A stretch of 64,000 nucleotides of DNA, taken from the NCBI GenBank assembly GCA_023055505.1, contig JALIRH010000004.1, forward strand, positions 19,463,368-19,527,367, read 5' to 3'. This DNA is from Callipepla californica brunnescens (lineage: Eukaryota; Chordata; Aves; Galliformes; Odontophoridae). Below are positions 35,076-49,600 of this stretch, in pieces. The translations under genes and the position numbers were made by a program. The notes beneath the pieces are model-generated. The model had not been told where the DNA came from. It did not search any database and worked only from the letters and a program-made list of their open reading frames with translations. Position 1 is the first letter of the stretch. Every line of letters starts with the position of its first letter.

Positions 35076-38000
35076 CTTTGAATTCAGGAACAGAGACCAA
35101 GTATTTATGATATGCCTATGAACCTTTCACCTGTTCTAAAGGAAATAACCTATGAGAATGAGCTGTCACAGGCCTTAAATTATTTTTGAGGACAAGAATC
35201 AGATATGTACTAAGTCAAAACTGCTATAATAGAGTGAAAATAGCCATCCTCCATACTGACCCCTTGGTAAAGAGCAGCTAGTCTTTCACAGATTCATTAA
35301 GGGCTCTGAGTGAATCACAGACTACTTTTCTACAGGAATGCTTTCCCTTAGAAATTGAGCTTAACAATGAAGTCCGAGAGCACAGAAGAGGGTACAAAGA
35401 TCAGAGTAATTCCCAAGTAGTTTAACTGAGATAGAGCAAGTGAGAATGTAAAATTATGAAGAGTTTAAAAACTGTCTGCTTCCACTTTGAGGAAGTTCAT
35501 GTGTACAGTTGCTGGAAGGGCAAACTGAGATCAAGCTGTCAATGCAAAGGCATACTTGTAAAGTTTTCTATTGATGGACTTTACCACTAACGACAACAGG
35601 GAAAATGATTCTGGTAACTTATACAGCAGAGTCCTTGTTGTCACTGACAAGATTGCACAACCACAGATTACACTGACCTGGCATAATTGCTTGGAACTGG
35701 ATGGTTGCTGGGAATCAACACTAGAAAATGGGCAGGCATCTGAAATCAGAAGCTGTAAGTGAAAATGTTCCCCTCAGAGATAAGGTAAAAGAGTATCAGT
35801 CTTTTGCCTTCTGACAAGTGACAGTGATAACTTTTCCTCAGTTATTTATACCTTAGCAAGGTAAGAAAAAGGTCATAATGATACTTGATGCAGTTTCCTA
35901 GAAGAGCAGCCGAACAGAAGAAGCCAAGGGCAACTCAGAGCAGGCTGTATTTAAGGTGATGGTGTGGAAACATTCACTAATAGAGCATGCAACATTTTCT
36001 TAATTACACAAATGGCATTGCTCCTTTAAAAAGGAAAAGTAAATAACAGTCACCCCTACAGGCTATTTAAGAGCTTCTCTTGCTGCCTTTGCAGAGGATC
36101 GGAGCCTTAAGAATGACCTTAGAAATAAGCAATTGCCTTTACCTTGCCCTGTTTTCAATCTGAAGCAGTTTTCTACATGTGCAGAAGTATTTTCTTGTTT
36201 CTTAAAAGGAAATGCTCTGATGTGGAATTCCCTTCTCCAAAACAGCAGCCACATAAAATGTGTTGTCTGTTTGTTTGGTTTTTTTTCAGCATCCTTTCTT
36301 ATCTGCCATGATCTTGTTTTGCTGAAGACAGAAGCAAAGACTGAAGATCTAACAGATCTCATACCCAAACAACCTGGCTTGCAGCACCATGGCTCCTCTG
36401 TCCTCATCCCCACCCCAGTGCTCTCCCACTCTTTGCACGACTGTGCAAAACAAAGAGGAATATGAAACCGCCTTTTGACCCATCTGATACTTCATTTGCT
36501 TTTTAAGGTATAGTCTTCTGCCTCACCTTAAGAACAATGTGTGAATTACCAGACCCCTTACAAAACACGAAAAATGTTTAAATACCCTTTGCAAAGAGCA
36601 TAAAAGCAACCATGACAGGGTGCTGATGTGCAGTTTGCTTCTTCCCCTCCCACCTTCGCTCCAAGGGCTGTTTGCCATATGGACTGATAGACAGACAGCA
36701 GAGCTCCTAGCCTGCAGAGGACTTCCTGGCCCTGTTCTCCTGGCTTCCCACCTCCACTGGCATCACCCACAGGGTTGAAGGATTTTGCTGGGACCAGGGC
36801 CAGAGGGAAACACACTGGCAAAGATGAGTGCAGATGTCTTCATATGATGTGTCCCTACACATGCAATCTAAGAAGGCCTAATATCAGGCTACAAGCTACC
36901 ACTGGGCAAAGTCAGTGTGGATTTAAAAGCTGTATAGTTATATTCTATGATTTGTGCCACAGAGGACTGAGCTTGTGCTATTGGCTGAGATAAAAGGTCT
37001 GGCACAACTTGCCACCCTCCATACCATCAGGTATATTTTGTGCACACGTGTCCCTGAGGATATATGTAAAAAAAACATTCTTGAGATCCTCTAAGAAGAA
37101 GGTTACCCAAATCTAAAAGAAAATATCTGCAAATACGCGCAAGACAGCTCAGACCTCTACTCTGCACAGTGTCTCAAGCAATGTTGCTTCCATGTGTAAA
37201 AATCTCCACATATCAAACATATGGGTCCTGACTGTGAAGCAGGAAGGTGGCCAGCAGGCCAACCTGGCAGATCACAGCACGCCGATAAGCATCAGCAGGA
37301 GCCAGCAGCCCACAGGCACACACATGGGATATATCCACATTCGGTGGATAGTTTCTTATCCCTGCTGCCACACAGTTGATTTGTCTTTCTACACTAGTTT
37401 TATGTAATCCAGGCATGTCCAACGCACAGATCACATGTGGCCTGGTACAACCTGTCCTGCAGCTGCTTCCTGCCTGGTGCCATCATGGTGGCAGCTCTGC
37501 CCCGCTGAACAACCCAGCCCAGCCCTGGGCCTGCACCCAGCATTCAGCAACAACCACATGCCAGTGTCCTATAAATGCTATTTTAGCTGACACCAGGTCG
37601 CAGGTAGGACACATTGCAGTGCTAATTCCAGTCATGGTCAATGATACTGGCTAACCACAGTCCTGTGAGCAATGAAAACTATACAACCATGCTTCCCATT
37701 TTGATAAAGGAATTTGAAAATAGGTTTCAGGATAGCTGAAAATATCATCAATCTTTTAGTATATTTGCAATTCCTTTTACAGTCAATGTAAACACATTAC
37801 CTGTGAATTTTCAAGTAGGATGTATAGAGTTGCAGTCATATAAAATACTTAAAGAAAATCGGTCATGTCTCTTTACCAGACTCCTCTATGACCAGAGAAG
37901 AATATCTCTTGTTTCACAACCACACATTATTCATGTAATCACTTTTTGGCTGTATACACATTTATGAACAACTGTTTTCAAGGATGAAACAAAGGACAAG

Positions 38001-41000
38001 TAAAACTTCATCAAAAATCTCTGACAAACACCTTGAGAACTCCATAGGAATTGCACCTATTTCCTTCAAACCAGACAGATGCATTAGTTTCACAAAAACA
38101 AGGTTAAAAATCCCACTGACTTTATGGTTTTGTTGCTATTTTTTAGTTTTGAAAAGAAATACATATTTTGTTGTTTATCATATGTAACTATATTGTATAT
38201 TTTATACGTGGCCCAAGACAGTTCTTATTCACTCACTGTGGTCCAGGCAAGCCAAAAGGTTGGACACTCAGGACAGATATCTACTTCTGCTGGAAGCACA
38301 GAAAACAGAAACAGAACAGAAAAGCACAGAAACAGAAAGCACAGTCCCCACTCTCCTCATGTCCACCAGATCCTCACCAGCTGCCTGGCATGGTTTTGGG
38401 ATATGGCCACCCAAGAGGCTTGGAGATAGCCCAGAAAAGCTCCAGCCTGCAGCTGAAATCTGGCCATGTTAAGGTAGAGAAAATCTCTGTGGCCCCAGAG
38501 ATTTTCCTGAATATATATTGGATTATGGCTATTCTCAGACCTCAGTGAGACACAGAAAAGCTGTTTTTTGAATACCAAGAACACCAGAGGAAGAAAGTAC
38601 TGCAAGATGCTACTTACTCGTTTGGGATAGTAAGGCTGAGAAACAGATAGAGAACAGTCAAGAGCAGCTTAGGATATGTGCGGAGACTTCCAGCCATCAA
38701 TCTTTACAGCTTCCCTGTTTTTATAGGCCTCCCAGCTGAACTTTGTCCCTAAACAGCCAAATATTGCTCCTGGCTTCTCTCTCCACAGGCCTCCAACTTG
38801 CCACTCCCCAGAGAACCCTCCACCATCCCCCACATACCTGCCTTCCTGCGCTGCTGCCAGCCACCCTGGGGTGCCATCTGCCTGCAGGTTGTACATCCAC
38901 CTATGAAGCTCTAGTTCCCCCAAAAGCCGTGCTCTTCCTGTGAGATTCTAAACCAGCGTCCTGGGATGCAGGCTTATTATGAACTTCAGCCTTGTCACAC
39001 TCTAGTCTAAACTAGAAGCGGCTTTTCTGTTTTGAATAGTTGGCTAGAGGCTATATGACATCAACAGGGAACAGAATTCAAGCAGAACAGTCGAATTACA
39101 TCATGCAAAGGAAGTAGAACCCCTCACTGCATTTGAAGAAGAGGACAGCTTAAAGCAAAATCAGATGGATTTATTTCTCCTGGCATGAAGAAATTCTCTC
39201 ATCTTTTTGAAACAGAGAAAATATATGTTTGCTTGTTTAGTCATGAAATAAAAGCATTTTCTCCTTGCAGCTGTTTATGTTATCTTGAAAATTTCCTTCT
39301 GTTTCCGAGCCTCAAATAGTTAACATAAGAGCTTCAAAGGCTTTGTGGGATGAGCACATGCAACAGATGACTTTAATTCTCTTTTCATTTCGTACAAACA
39401 TAAATAAAGTGTTTCAAGTGACAGAATAGTCTTCGTAGGTTGAACATCATTCTGAAAACAGTCTTGGAAATCTCTGGTGTTGGTAATCTCAGATCAGAGT
39501 AAAGTATTTTTATCCTTGTGGTTCATATTTTTTTTCCAATTGTAACTCATTGTTACGTTGGAATACAACTGTTGGGTGAAGGGCAAAAATTCTTTTCCTT
39601 GGCAGGTCTATTTTAGGGGGCTACTTACACATTGGGATAATAAAGCATTTAGCCTTGTTTATCAATGAAACAAAACAGTGAGACTTCCGTGCAGTTCAGT
39701 GCTCACCAACTCTAGTGCCAGAGCACTGCATCCTACACACAGGGATGGCATACATCACAGGGTACTCTCAGGTTTTGGTCCCTCATTACCCCAGTCAGCC
39801 AATTACATTCACAGCTCTCTCGCAGTCTACACATGCCTGTTCCATAGTGAAGGTCACCCAGCCAGACTGAATATATGAATATACCTGTCAAAGGTACAGA
39901 ATTATATAAACAGTTTACACATTTAAGTGTGAAAATTTTACCAGACAAGAGACAAAATGGTAGTGCAAATTGAAGAAAAATTGCATTTACTGTCCATTGT
40001 AGGTTGAAATTGCCAAGTCCAGAACTTAACAGTTATAGTTACATTGCTGTTTATTTCCCCTTTTTTTTTCAGGCTTGACACAAAATGAACACATACTAAA
40101 ACAACAGAATAATCTGAACGAGGAAATCGGTGAGCAACCTCCAACAGCCTCTTGGTTAAAATACTTAACTGAAATAATAATCAAAGAATCTCATAGTGCA
40201 TCTGAAATATATTATCTAGTGATAGAAAGGTACTATCCAATGCCTCTGCACCACAACAGTTTGTGTATCTAATTCATTCATTTTCAGTACTTCAAAATCA
40301 ACTGCTTTCTCTACAATGGAACCATAAGAGCTCCAGACTGAAGTGGCATATGGGATGCTGAGCTACAACTCCTTGGAAAGAATAAGACAAGGTCCATCTC
40401 AAAGAAAAGAATAGGCAGGATAATTAGTTAGACCTGGCATTACGCAGTTTCTAGTGTTTGTGGGACCAGACAGAAAGTAACTTTGAGTCTGCAGTCCATC
40501 ACCAGGTAGAAATCTAGGGTAGGATGCAGTCTTGTGGGGAAAGGGAGATGGAATCCACCTCAGAGTATCATGATTTCCATGGGAAAAGTTTATTTTTCCC
40601 CTCAGAAAGCTAAATGAAACTGAAAAACACATGCATCTCTTCCTGGGTGAGTTTTTATCCTTACATGTTTTTGCTGGGTTTGGGCACTTTTTTCTGGATA
40701 CTCATTGCCGTGAATTCTGAGTAAAGGGAGACAGCCTAAGCAAGGCAAGGCAACTCTTCTCCCTAGAATTTACTGCACAAATCAAGCAGCTTAGCTCACA
40801 AGTCAAGCTTTCTGAATAGTTATCCGTACTTACAGTTGTTACTTGTTGCAGCGTAAGAGCACCCCTGCTCTGGTCTTGCATGAGAGAAACTCAAAATAGC
40901 ATCTATGCCAAAGCATTTAACATATACACCATAAGTAGGACCTAAAAAAAGTTTGGAGAAGTTAGATATTTATTTCAGCATACCATAGTATTTGACACCT

Positions 41001-41512
41001 AAAGGGTGCCAATTTTAGAACTATCATCTTCTGCAAAACTTATAATTGAGTCAGTAGTGTAGATGTCCACTTATTGTCCAACTATAGAGTGCGGATTAGA
41101 GGAAAATATCTAACATATTTCAGTTTGAAATATCTCATATGTGGATTATGAAAAACAACTTCCTGACCCCATTCCCCAAAAGACCAGAAATATACCATCT
41201 CCAAACCCCATTAAATATCATCTTCTCCGAGCTATTTCTGACTTTCAGAAAGGAACAGTTAAAACAAACCTGCAGTTAAACAACACTGTAACCCTCAAGG
41301 AATACACAACACACTGTTTGCACATTAAACATTCTTCCATGTGACATATGGCATGATCACCACATGCATAATAGCACAGATTGCCAACGCTAATATTGCT
41401 ACCCACAAAACCATTTAACGTTGCAACAACTAAGATTTGATACTAACAGGAGCAGTAGCTGAGCCGTAGTATCCTGGTGGCATAGATCTCAACTTTGAAG
41501 ATGCTTCAAATC

Positions 41513-41514
<2 letters not shown>

Positions 41515-41570
<56 letters not shown>

Positions 41571-41587
41571 TGTATATATATGTGTAC
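41515..41587. repeat. TA microsatellite
   Basis: About 50 bases of uninterrupted TA followed by an imperfect tail with TGTATATATGTGTA, in intergenic or EHD4 3'-flanking DNA. Confidence 0.95.
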
Positions 41588-44500
41588 AGGAGGAAGGAGA
41601 GAGGAAGATGGAATTTATTTAAGCACAACATTGATGTTCTATTGATATAATTAGCCATTTATAAGCAGTAGGTAGTACAGCATGGAAGATGTCCTTGTCA
41701 TTTTTTTGGAAGAACATATTAACAAATACTTTTGCTTTACTAGTGTTCATTCTATTGTTATTTTTCAAGGTGAGTACCCCATTTAGGTCTAAATAAATGC
41801 TTCTCACATCTCAAATCTCGAGCTGTCAATCTGCACAGGAAGTTACCTCTACATTGATTAGTCTTCCAACCTTGGACTTTAAGAAAATTCCATGCTTAGA
41901 CATTGAGAAACTTCAAAATTATATTCTGCTATAAAAAGCTGATTAGTGTTGTGTGCTGGACGATTTTTTTTCTTCTTCCTTTTAAATATAAATTTAGATT
42001 CTGGAATCAAGTCTTGCTGTAGATAGTATTTTCAGCAACAAGTTCAAGGACACAGAAGAGTAATAACCACAACCTATTGTGGATACATAAACTGAGGCGA
42101 GAAACAGCTTGCCAAACAGATACTATGCCTAAGAGCCTTAAGTAGAAGAATACCAAAACAATCTGGTTACTGAAAGGTTACATTTTGGAAAGAAAAATAC
42201 AAACAAAATTGTTGTGTATTTCAATATTAGTTTATTAAATCAGCATTCTTTATCATCACTTTCTAAAAATGATTACAAAGCATATTAAAATATATTACAA
42301 TATCTGCAAGGAATTTATTGTATAATAAAAGTGCAATAACAATGAACTTTGTTTGCCTAGCTGGACAAAGTGAAACGCTCTGCACAGATCATACTCCCTC
42401 AAAAATAAATGAATTCCTTTAGAGGGAAAACACAGTATTTAACAAATGTATTAGAAAAGGTAAGCACGTGAAGTTGAGAAAATTCATGTTTGTTTTCTTC
42501 ATGTTATTTTATACATACCCAATATTCAAGCAACAAATTTGAAGTATATCAACAATACAAAGGGCCACCAAGTGCAAGTTGTGAATGAAGGAAGTGAAAA
42601 AAGAGGGTATATTTCAAGTTCTGTAGGTGAATGATAATGTTCCAAGTCAGGGATCAGATACAGCTGCTTTAATACCAGGTTCCACACAAATCTACACCAT
42701 TCCTAACTAAAAACTGGGACCTCATCCTGATCTAAAGATCTTTGCAAACTCATAATTTTCAACCTTTCACAGTTTTAAAAGGCTCTTGATGTCCTGTAGT
42801 GTAGTTTTGAACAGTTATCTCACATTTTCTCTTCCAATCTACAACAAAAATCTAACTGATTTCTGTGGGAACAGAATTATGGTTGGGAATTACAACCGTA
42901 GTAGAACAATTGGAGAAGAGCTAAAGTCAGCAGTCTCTACTTAGGCTTACAGCAGCAGGCTACACCAATAAGCAATGATTCCACATGATGAGTTCTTGAG
43001 TTTTTAATTATCTCACAGGAAATGTAGTCAAAATCCTAAGCATAAAATGATCCACAAATCCAGGACCTTGTTCTTTCTTGAGTAGAGATTAATAACAACA
43101 TCAACCAAACAAAAAAGCTGATCTAATATTGATGTTCCCAATAACTACCTGGAGCACAATTTCATGAGAAGGTAATCCTGCTCCCTTCTCTCCTTCTTAT
43201 ACTCCACACACTGGCTAACTCAGCAGAGCACTATCCAGATTACGTCCTCTGAGCAACAGCACAATACTAAGTTACTTCAGCTGTGCAAGAAATTGCAGTT
43301 CAAAGATCATGTGAAATGTACTTGAATTTCTATCAACTAAGAATGACCTCTGTTGAAACACCAGGGCATGGCACCACATATCTACATATATATTTATGTG
43401 CATAGCTCTGCATGCTTTTACTCCTTGAGATCAACACAGCAAATCTACCTCTACTACTATATATGCTCTGTGCATTCCCATTCCCGTTCAAGCCTTGCAG
43501 GAAAAGAGCAAACCATTTCAACCATATCTAAGCAAAGTATTTTAACTTATCAAAATGATGCATTACTATTTGTCTCCTCTAGTCCAAATTAACACATTCT
43601 CACGGAGTCTGAAGAAAAGGCTGCATTCTCCATTTCACTACCAATAAAACTAGAAAAAATAAATAAAGCACTGAGAAACTATTCTGCCGCTCTCTCTTCA
43701 CTGCAGGAGGATATTTCTACTGGCATGGGATCACACAGCTCCAATGCATTTGCAGTATAGCCCCTAGAAACTACATGTGGTGGGAATTCAAACACAGGTC
43801 CACCCTGGAATCCAATGCAGCAGAAGAGCAGGGTGAGACAGAGTTGGAACATCAGCAACTTCACAGGTCTCTTTAGTTTTGCACACTCTATAGTGGTCAC
43901 AATATGCAAGCTTCTTTTCTTTCTCTTGATGACTGGTCTGGTTGGTCATTATTGTACTAGTTTGTCACTGACTGCAGACACTACACACAATCATACATTA
44001 CTGTTGATGCAGCCTGACCTCCGCAATGCCTATATAATACCTTTTGTTCAGCCAAAAATAAATTACATAGAGAATGGGTTACTCTGCAGAAATACAGTAG
44101 GTTCACAGTTAAGTTTCACAGCTCTATGGAAGAGAACAGAGATGCACAAAGGCTATTTCGGCTCCTAACATAGATATAACAGAAATGAAGATGGCATAAT
44201 TGAAAGATAAGAGAATAAAACTAAAGAAAATGAAAAGCGAGCAAGTCCACAAGAATGATCAACTATGCCAGGATATCCTTGACACAGGCCCAGACAAGGC
44301 TGGCAAGGTGAAGGTGTTTTCCTGTCACTATTTAAAATAGTTTTATTCTTTTCCACATGGTAGAGCCCTTGCAAATTTCATGGTAGTGAAAAGATGCAGG
44401 AGGATAAGAGGTCTGGAAAGATTCAAAGTATGAAATCTGACTGACAATCTACAAACATATGATTTAAAGAAAAAGCTGAGGCTCTTCTTAAATCACCTAC

Positions 44501-45000
44501 AAATCTGAACACATAAATGCGACTGAAGTCTTAACTTGGAAACAACACTCAAACTATTTCTCTCCCCAACTCCGCTGCAAGGATGCTTAAACACTTTTTG
44601 GCTTGTTCTATCTCAGAAGGCACTATTGTTAACCCTTACTGAGACTCACAGAAAAAGTGCTTGAAGTTACAGTACCTTTGATATGTAGGGCACTTCATGC
44701 TACAAATGATGAAGTACAAACAAGCCAATTCTTGCTCCTAAGCATAGACCTAACCTGACTGTCAAGTGTGATTTCAAAAAAAGAACTGGCCCTCCCTGAA
44801 AAAATTAAGTTCACAGGGCCAAAAATTTAACTTCTTTTACAGTGCTGATAAAAATCAGTATATTCAAAATTTTTATTGTGTTCTCAGAAAAATGAATGCT
44901 TACTAAGCTTCTATTTCTTTTGTGGATTGTTTTCAATAAAGGAATAATATTTGGAGGGGTCAGTCTACAACTTTATTTCAATGGAAAGATGTCTGTTAGT

Positions 45001-45002
<2 letters not shown>

Positions 45003-45033
<31 letters not shown>
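45003..45033. repeat. CT microsatellite
   Basis: A perfect CT array of about 31 bases, 1.1 kb downstream of the EHD4 stop, so possibly transcribed in the 3' UTR as GA. Confidence 0.95.
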
Positions 45034-45038
<5 letters not shown>

Positions 45039-46159
45039 TGTCACCATATCAATCCAATCCCTCTTCAGTGGTTGTCAGCTATATGCTGGCAAAAGATAGA
45101 GACAAAAACTTTTTTTAAAAATAATTTAAAAAGTGTATAAAAGAATATATACAGATTCCTGTATAATTACCTGTAAATAGGAATTAAATACCTATGAAAA
45201 TCTTCTCAGACAATTCAAGGTACTTTGAAGATGCTGACTTTGAACAACACACCCTCTCTTTCTCAACAGAATCTGAGGCTTTATTTCAGTAACAACCAGT
45301 TTATGGTTTTCTTTATATTTATGAAAGCATCCTGCTCTCACTTAGAAACATTCAGGAATTCATCTTCAGTGCAGCTAAGCTGAAACCTTAAAAGAAGAAA
45401 GGAGATTCCGTTCTTTTAACAGTAATACTGAATATACAGTGCTGTACAAAACGGAAGTAGCAGATACCCAGATAAGATACAGTGATGACAGATTGAAATA
45501 TATCTTGTACTTCTGAGCTCTAAGTACTGAAGTTTTAAAATCAGTCCACTCGTAAACGTCTGCTCATATTCTGAGCACTTCTTAAAAGACTCTTTCCACA
45601 ACTCCTCTTTTTCTGTACTCCCAATTCAAATAAAAAAAAGAAAAAAAGAAAACAAAATATAGAATTTCTTTTTATATCTGCCCTTCATAAACTGTAGAGA
45701 TGCTAACATTCAGTTAATGTCTGAAGTATGGTTTTAGCATAGAAAATGTTCTTTGCATGGACAGGTGAATATAACACATAGAGCTTCCTTGCACTAACTA
45801 AAATAAATAGTTTGGGGAAACTTGTGGTTGCTTAAGTGTTCACGTTTGGTAATGGTCAGCTATTTAATAAATTTATTTTTTTTTTCACTGCTTTATGGTC
45901 GTAGAGGCAGCAACATATGGAAGCAACATCACCTTACCATCACACATTATGATAGATTTACACAAGGCACTTGTGGATAAGCATTTCTCAGTAACAGTCA
46001 GCAGGGACTACTACACAAACACTTCCCTGCTTCTGATTTCAGTAAGTTGCGTGAAATGTGTTCTGAGTGGTTAAATATCTAAGCCTAATTTAAAATGTTG
46101 GTAGTTTCAAAACATTTGTTGAAATATATTCAAAATCCTAATCCTTCCCCTAGTATTTT

Positions 46160-46696
46160 TCACTCTGCTGTCTGCAAAGGTTTCCTGTGAGATGGTGGCA
46201 CCAGGTGGGGAGGTAATATACCAGGCAGTTCATATCCATCCAGTTTAATTTTGATGAGATGTTTTGCTAGTGCAAACTCCTCCTCATCCAACATTCCATC
46301 ACCATCACAGTCTGCGAGTTTCCAGATCTTACCCAAAACACTGTTGGGCAGTTTGGAAGTCACCATCTCTTTCTTTGCATTGATCCCAGATATTTTGCCA
46401 TTGATTGGTGATAGAGTATAGAAAATCTCATCGTAAGCAGGTTTATCTTTGGCAACAACCCATTCATCTTCATCAGCTCCTTCCTTTGCACCTTCTCCAT
46501 ACCCCTGGCCAAAAGGTCCTGCCATGGTGCCATCAAACGCCCCACCATGTACCATCTCTGTGGGCATATTACTCTCTTCCTGAGTGATCAGGCTCATCAG
46601 GGAAGCAATCTTGTTGGCCAGCATGTTATCCACAGCTTCAATTAGCTTTGGTTTCAAAGAGTGAAATTTAGTGAAGTCACACATCTCCAACTGCTC
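46160..46696 (-). CDS. EHD4: EHD4 exon 6 (last helices, EH domain, stop)
   Basis: 178 codons plus the TGA stop at 46162-46160. It starts [20 protein letters not shown], then the linker [18 protein letters not shown], then the EH domain ([38 protein letters not shown]). The EF-hand loop has acidic residues at positions 1, 3, 5 and 12, so calcium binding looks preserved. The tryptophan of KIWKLAD is the NPF-pocket residue. Acceptor TGTCTTTGACAG. Confidence 0.97.
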   Translation of the reverse strand, partial: EQLEMCDFTKFHSLKPKLIEAVDNMLANKIASLMSLITQEESNMPTEMVHGGAFDGTMAGPFGQGYGEGAKEGADEDEWVVAKDKPAYDEIFYTLSPINGKISGINAKKEMVTSKLPNSVLGKIWKLADCDGDGMLDEEEFALAKHLIKIKLDGYELPGILPPHLVPPSHRKPLQTAE

Positions 46697-49600
46697 CTGT
46701 CAAAGACATAAAAAAGTTTTTGGTGACAGTAGTAAGAAAAGCTTCCAATACAATGATAATGATAGGGAATGGATTTCAAATGAAAAGAATCTGTAACCTT
46801 TTGAAACAATTCCCATAACTGAAACTGGAATTTCTCTTGAAGGAGAAGCAAAGTGACTACTTATCATAAATGCAATACACTGATCAAATATACTGAGAAT
46901 TTTGCAACAGTATGAGTTCCTTCATGAAATTACATTTACAACAATTTTCAAAATGGCAGCAAGTGCTTAAGGTTAAAAATGAATCCAGGAGCTGGGAAGA
47001 CAGCTTTGATTTTATAGATTAACATCTTGTTTGTGGGTAGATCATGAATCAATATCCTGTATCAATACAGAAAGACTGAGTTGGGTTAAGAGCAGCAGTA
47101 TTTTTTAAGCGCTTTCATCAGTCATGAAGTCATTTGGTCTCCTCTGAGTTTCCTCCTTCTACATAAACTCCTAATAACCTCAGTGAGATTTTTAACTAGG
47201 TGAGATGCCCTATTTCAACACAAGCCCAAACAAGTCCTTCGTCAGACCACAGGAAAATTAAAAAATATTTTTTTGCTTTTCTACATGCAAAAAGCTAGTC
47301 AGGAAAAGAGAAGTACAGTGGAAATATACACTCAGAAACCTAAAAAAAAAAAAAAAAACAAACTAAAAAAAACCCCTAACCAAATCAGAATAGCATTAAA
47401 TTGCTTAAACAGTTCACTTTAAAGCTACTACTCTACATATCCGAACTGTAATAAACCAAGAAACCTGAAGCACAGAGAAGATACTTCACCTGTGCACAAA
47501 GAACTTTGGATTTCTCAAAGGAAAAATTACCAACCAACAAAGATGAAGTTGAAATCAGATTAAATCTATGCACAGTCATAATCAGGTGAATATTTATGCA
47601 CAGTCACCTGACTTGCAGCAACTGAGCTGTTTAAATTTAGGATGTGCAATACATCTGGAAAGCAAAGGTCAAATCTATTTTCTCACAATTTTGTTCCTTG
47701 GTACAGAAGTGGTCATGCATACATTTGCTGCCCTCTGCTGCTGAAGCTTTGTGACTAGTTTAATAAAACTGAATGCAAATTGTATCAATTCCCAAACTGA
47801 AAAGTAATACCTTTCATTTCCTGTCATAAACAAAAGTGACAAAGGGAAGAACAGAAAAACTCAACTTGTCCTTTTCAAAACCCCCTCTAAAATCCAACAT
47901 CATGAAATCCTTTCTCAGCAGTCTTGCCTGTGAAAATCTTGTGTTAAATCTACAAGTTACTGTCTCATGCAAACAATTGATTCCTAACTTAAATATTTTA
48001 ATTCATAAAGGAAACTTGTGCATCCCTATAGACAGACTAAAATAGTCAGTCATCACTCTTTATGATTAGTAATTTAAATATACCAGATAAATTGGGAATT
48101 ATATATAAATGCCAATCTGAAAAACATTTTCCATCACAGGTTTGACTAGCTCCTCATATCAAGTTCATCAGCGTGGAAGATAGGTTTTCTTCTAACTCAA
48201 ACATCATATAAGATGCTAATCTGAGATAAAAAGATTGCAAACTAAGGTTTGGATAATAAATGGAAAAGCATTGATAATACAACAGTTGTCCTTCCCTCAA
48301 GGAAGTGATCAAAAGACTACACAGAGCCAAAGAAAAGTAAAAGATGACATATTTAAAAATAAACAATACAAGTATTAATTAAGAACTTTTCTTCACATAA
48401 TACAATCTCTAAAGGACAGGAAAAAAACGGAAAAGTTTTAAGGTGCATTTTTCACATAGTACACTGTCTTTGTTACTTACTGGTAAACAGTACCAGTGAG
48501 AGCAAGAAGAGATAAAAGTGAACGTGAATAGTGTGTGACTACAGGTATCTTCACCTATACAAATACCTGTTAGCAGTGCAAATGCAATACGTATACCCAT
48601 ATTTAGGTCTCCAATTTTACTCCAATTTTATTTGCAGCATCAGAAATATTTAGTGTTCTCTGCCACAGGAGATCAAATATTGACTAAAAGGTCAGAAGTT
48701 CTGATTCCTTAAGGCAATTCCTACAATTTTGCATCAGCAAATGGACGAGTTAAGAAAATTATCATTTTCATTTTGCACTGTTTCCACGTCATTCTAACAC
48801 GAGTAACTGATATTCACTTCTGTTACTTCTTTGCCAATTGCCTGAAGGCTCCAAACTCATGCTGAGACACTGTGCCCTATCTTTTCTAATTTTGTATTCT
48901 TGTTGGAAAATTAATATGATTTCAGTAACTGCAGTCTGTCATTTTACCTGCATTTTCCCAACTTCAGGGAAATCTCCTGCTGAGATATGATATTCCCTTT
49001 GCAGCTGGCCATAGATCTCAGGTAACCTGCTGATCAGCTCTTTCTTCTTGTTCTCTTTTCCAAACATTGAGGGCATTTCTTTTTTCAGATAGCTGATGAT
49101 ATAAGCATGTACCTAGGAAGAAGCAAAGTTGAAATCAATACTACTGCTTATCTAAGCTTAACAACATTAGTGTTCTTTACCCAGACCACAGAAGTAAACA
49201 GAAAGAATATGTTCCCTAAGATACCTCAATGACAACATTATCAGCAGTTGTTTGTGGAACCTCACAGTTACAGAAAGAGGTGTCAAATAGATTTTTGCTG
49301 CCTTGTTAAAGGAAAAATGAAATAAATTGCATTAAAAAACAAACAAAAAAAAAAAACAAATTAACACTTACGGAAAAGAAAATTGAGTGCCATTTAAGAA
49401 GGAACATTGCACAGCATTTTATCTGTACAGAGACATCATTCTGACACTATATACATGGATCATATAGAGAGCACCAGCCATACTGGTCCATCCATATCAA
49501 TAGTGAAAAGCTGTAACACTATTTACTTGTCTTGCTAATTATTGTGGGAAGCAATTTGTAACGGCTTAAGTAATCCCAGTATGTTAAGTGGCTGGACTAT

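Larger units (their letters stand above)
35076..46159. other. Intergenic region plus probable EHD4 3' untranslated sequence
   Basis: No gene is recognised between SPTBN5 and the EHD4 stop. The EHD4 3' UTR must begin at 46159 and run left; AATAAA signals on the minus strand lie at about 45877, 45285, 44977, 42318 and 42236, and I cannot tell which is used. Contents: TA and CT microsatellites, an ACAGAA-rich stretch at about 38294-38345, and GC-richer sequence at about 37230-37660. Open frames on both strands at 36063-36465, 37192-37654 and 38124-38605 overlap each other and show no family features. Confidence 0.6.

Noticed and set aside
36063..36465. Overlapping 110-116 codon open frames on both strands
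   Set aside because: Both strands are open over the same bases, composition is ordinary, and neither frame shows a domain or plausible gene structure.
38168..38548. 126-codon plus-strand open frame
   Set aside because: Overlaps several other open frames and an ACAGAA-rich low-complexity stretch; no coding signal.
43815..44168. 117-codon plus-strand open frame
   Set aside because: Hydrophobic and low-information, in the probable EHD4 3' region, with no homologous pattern.
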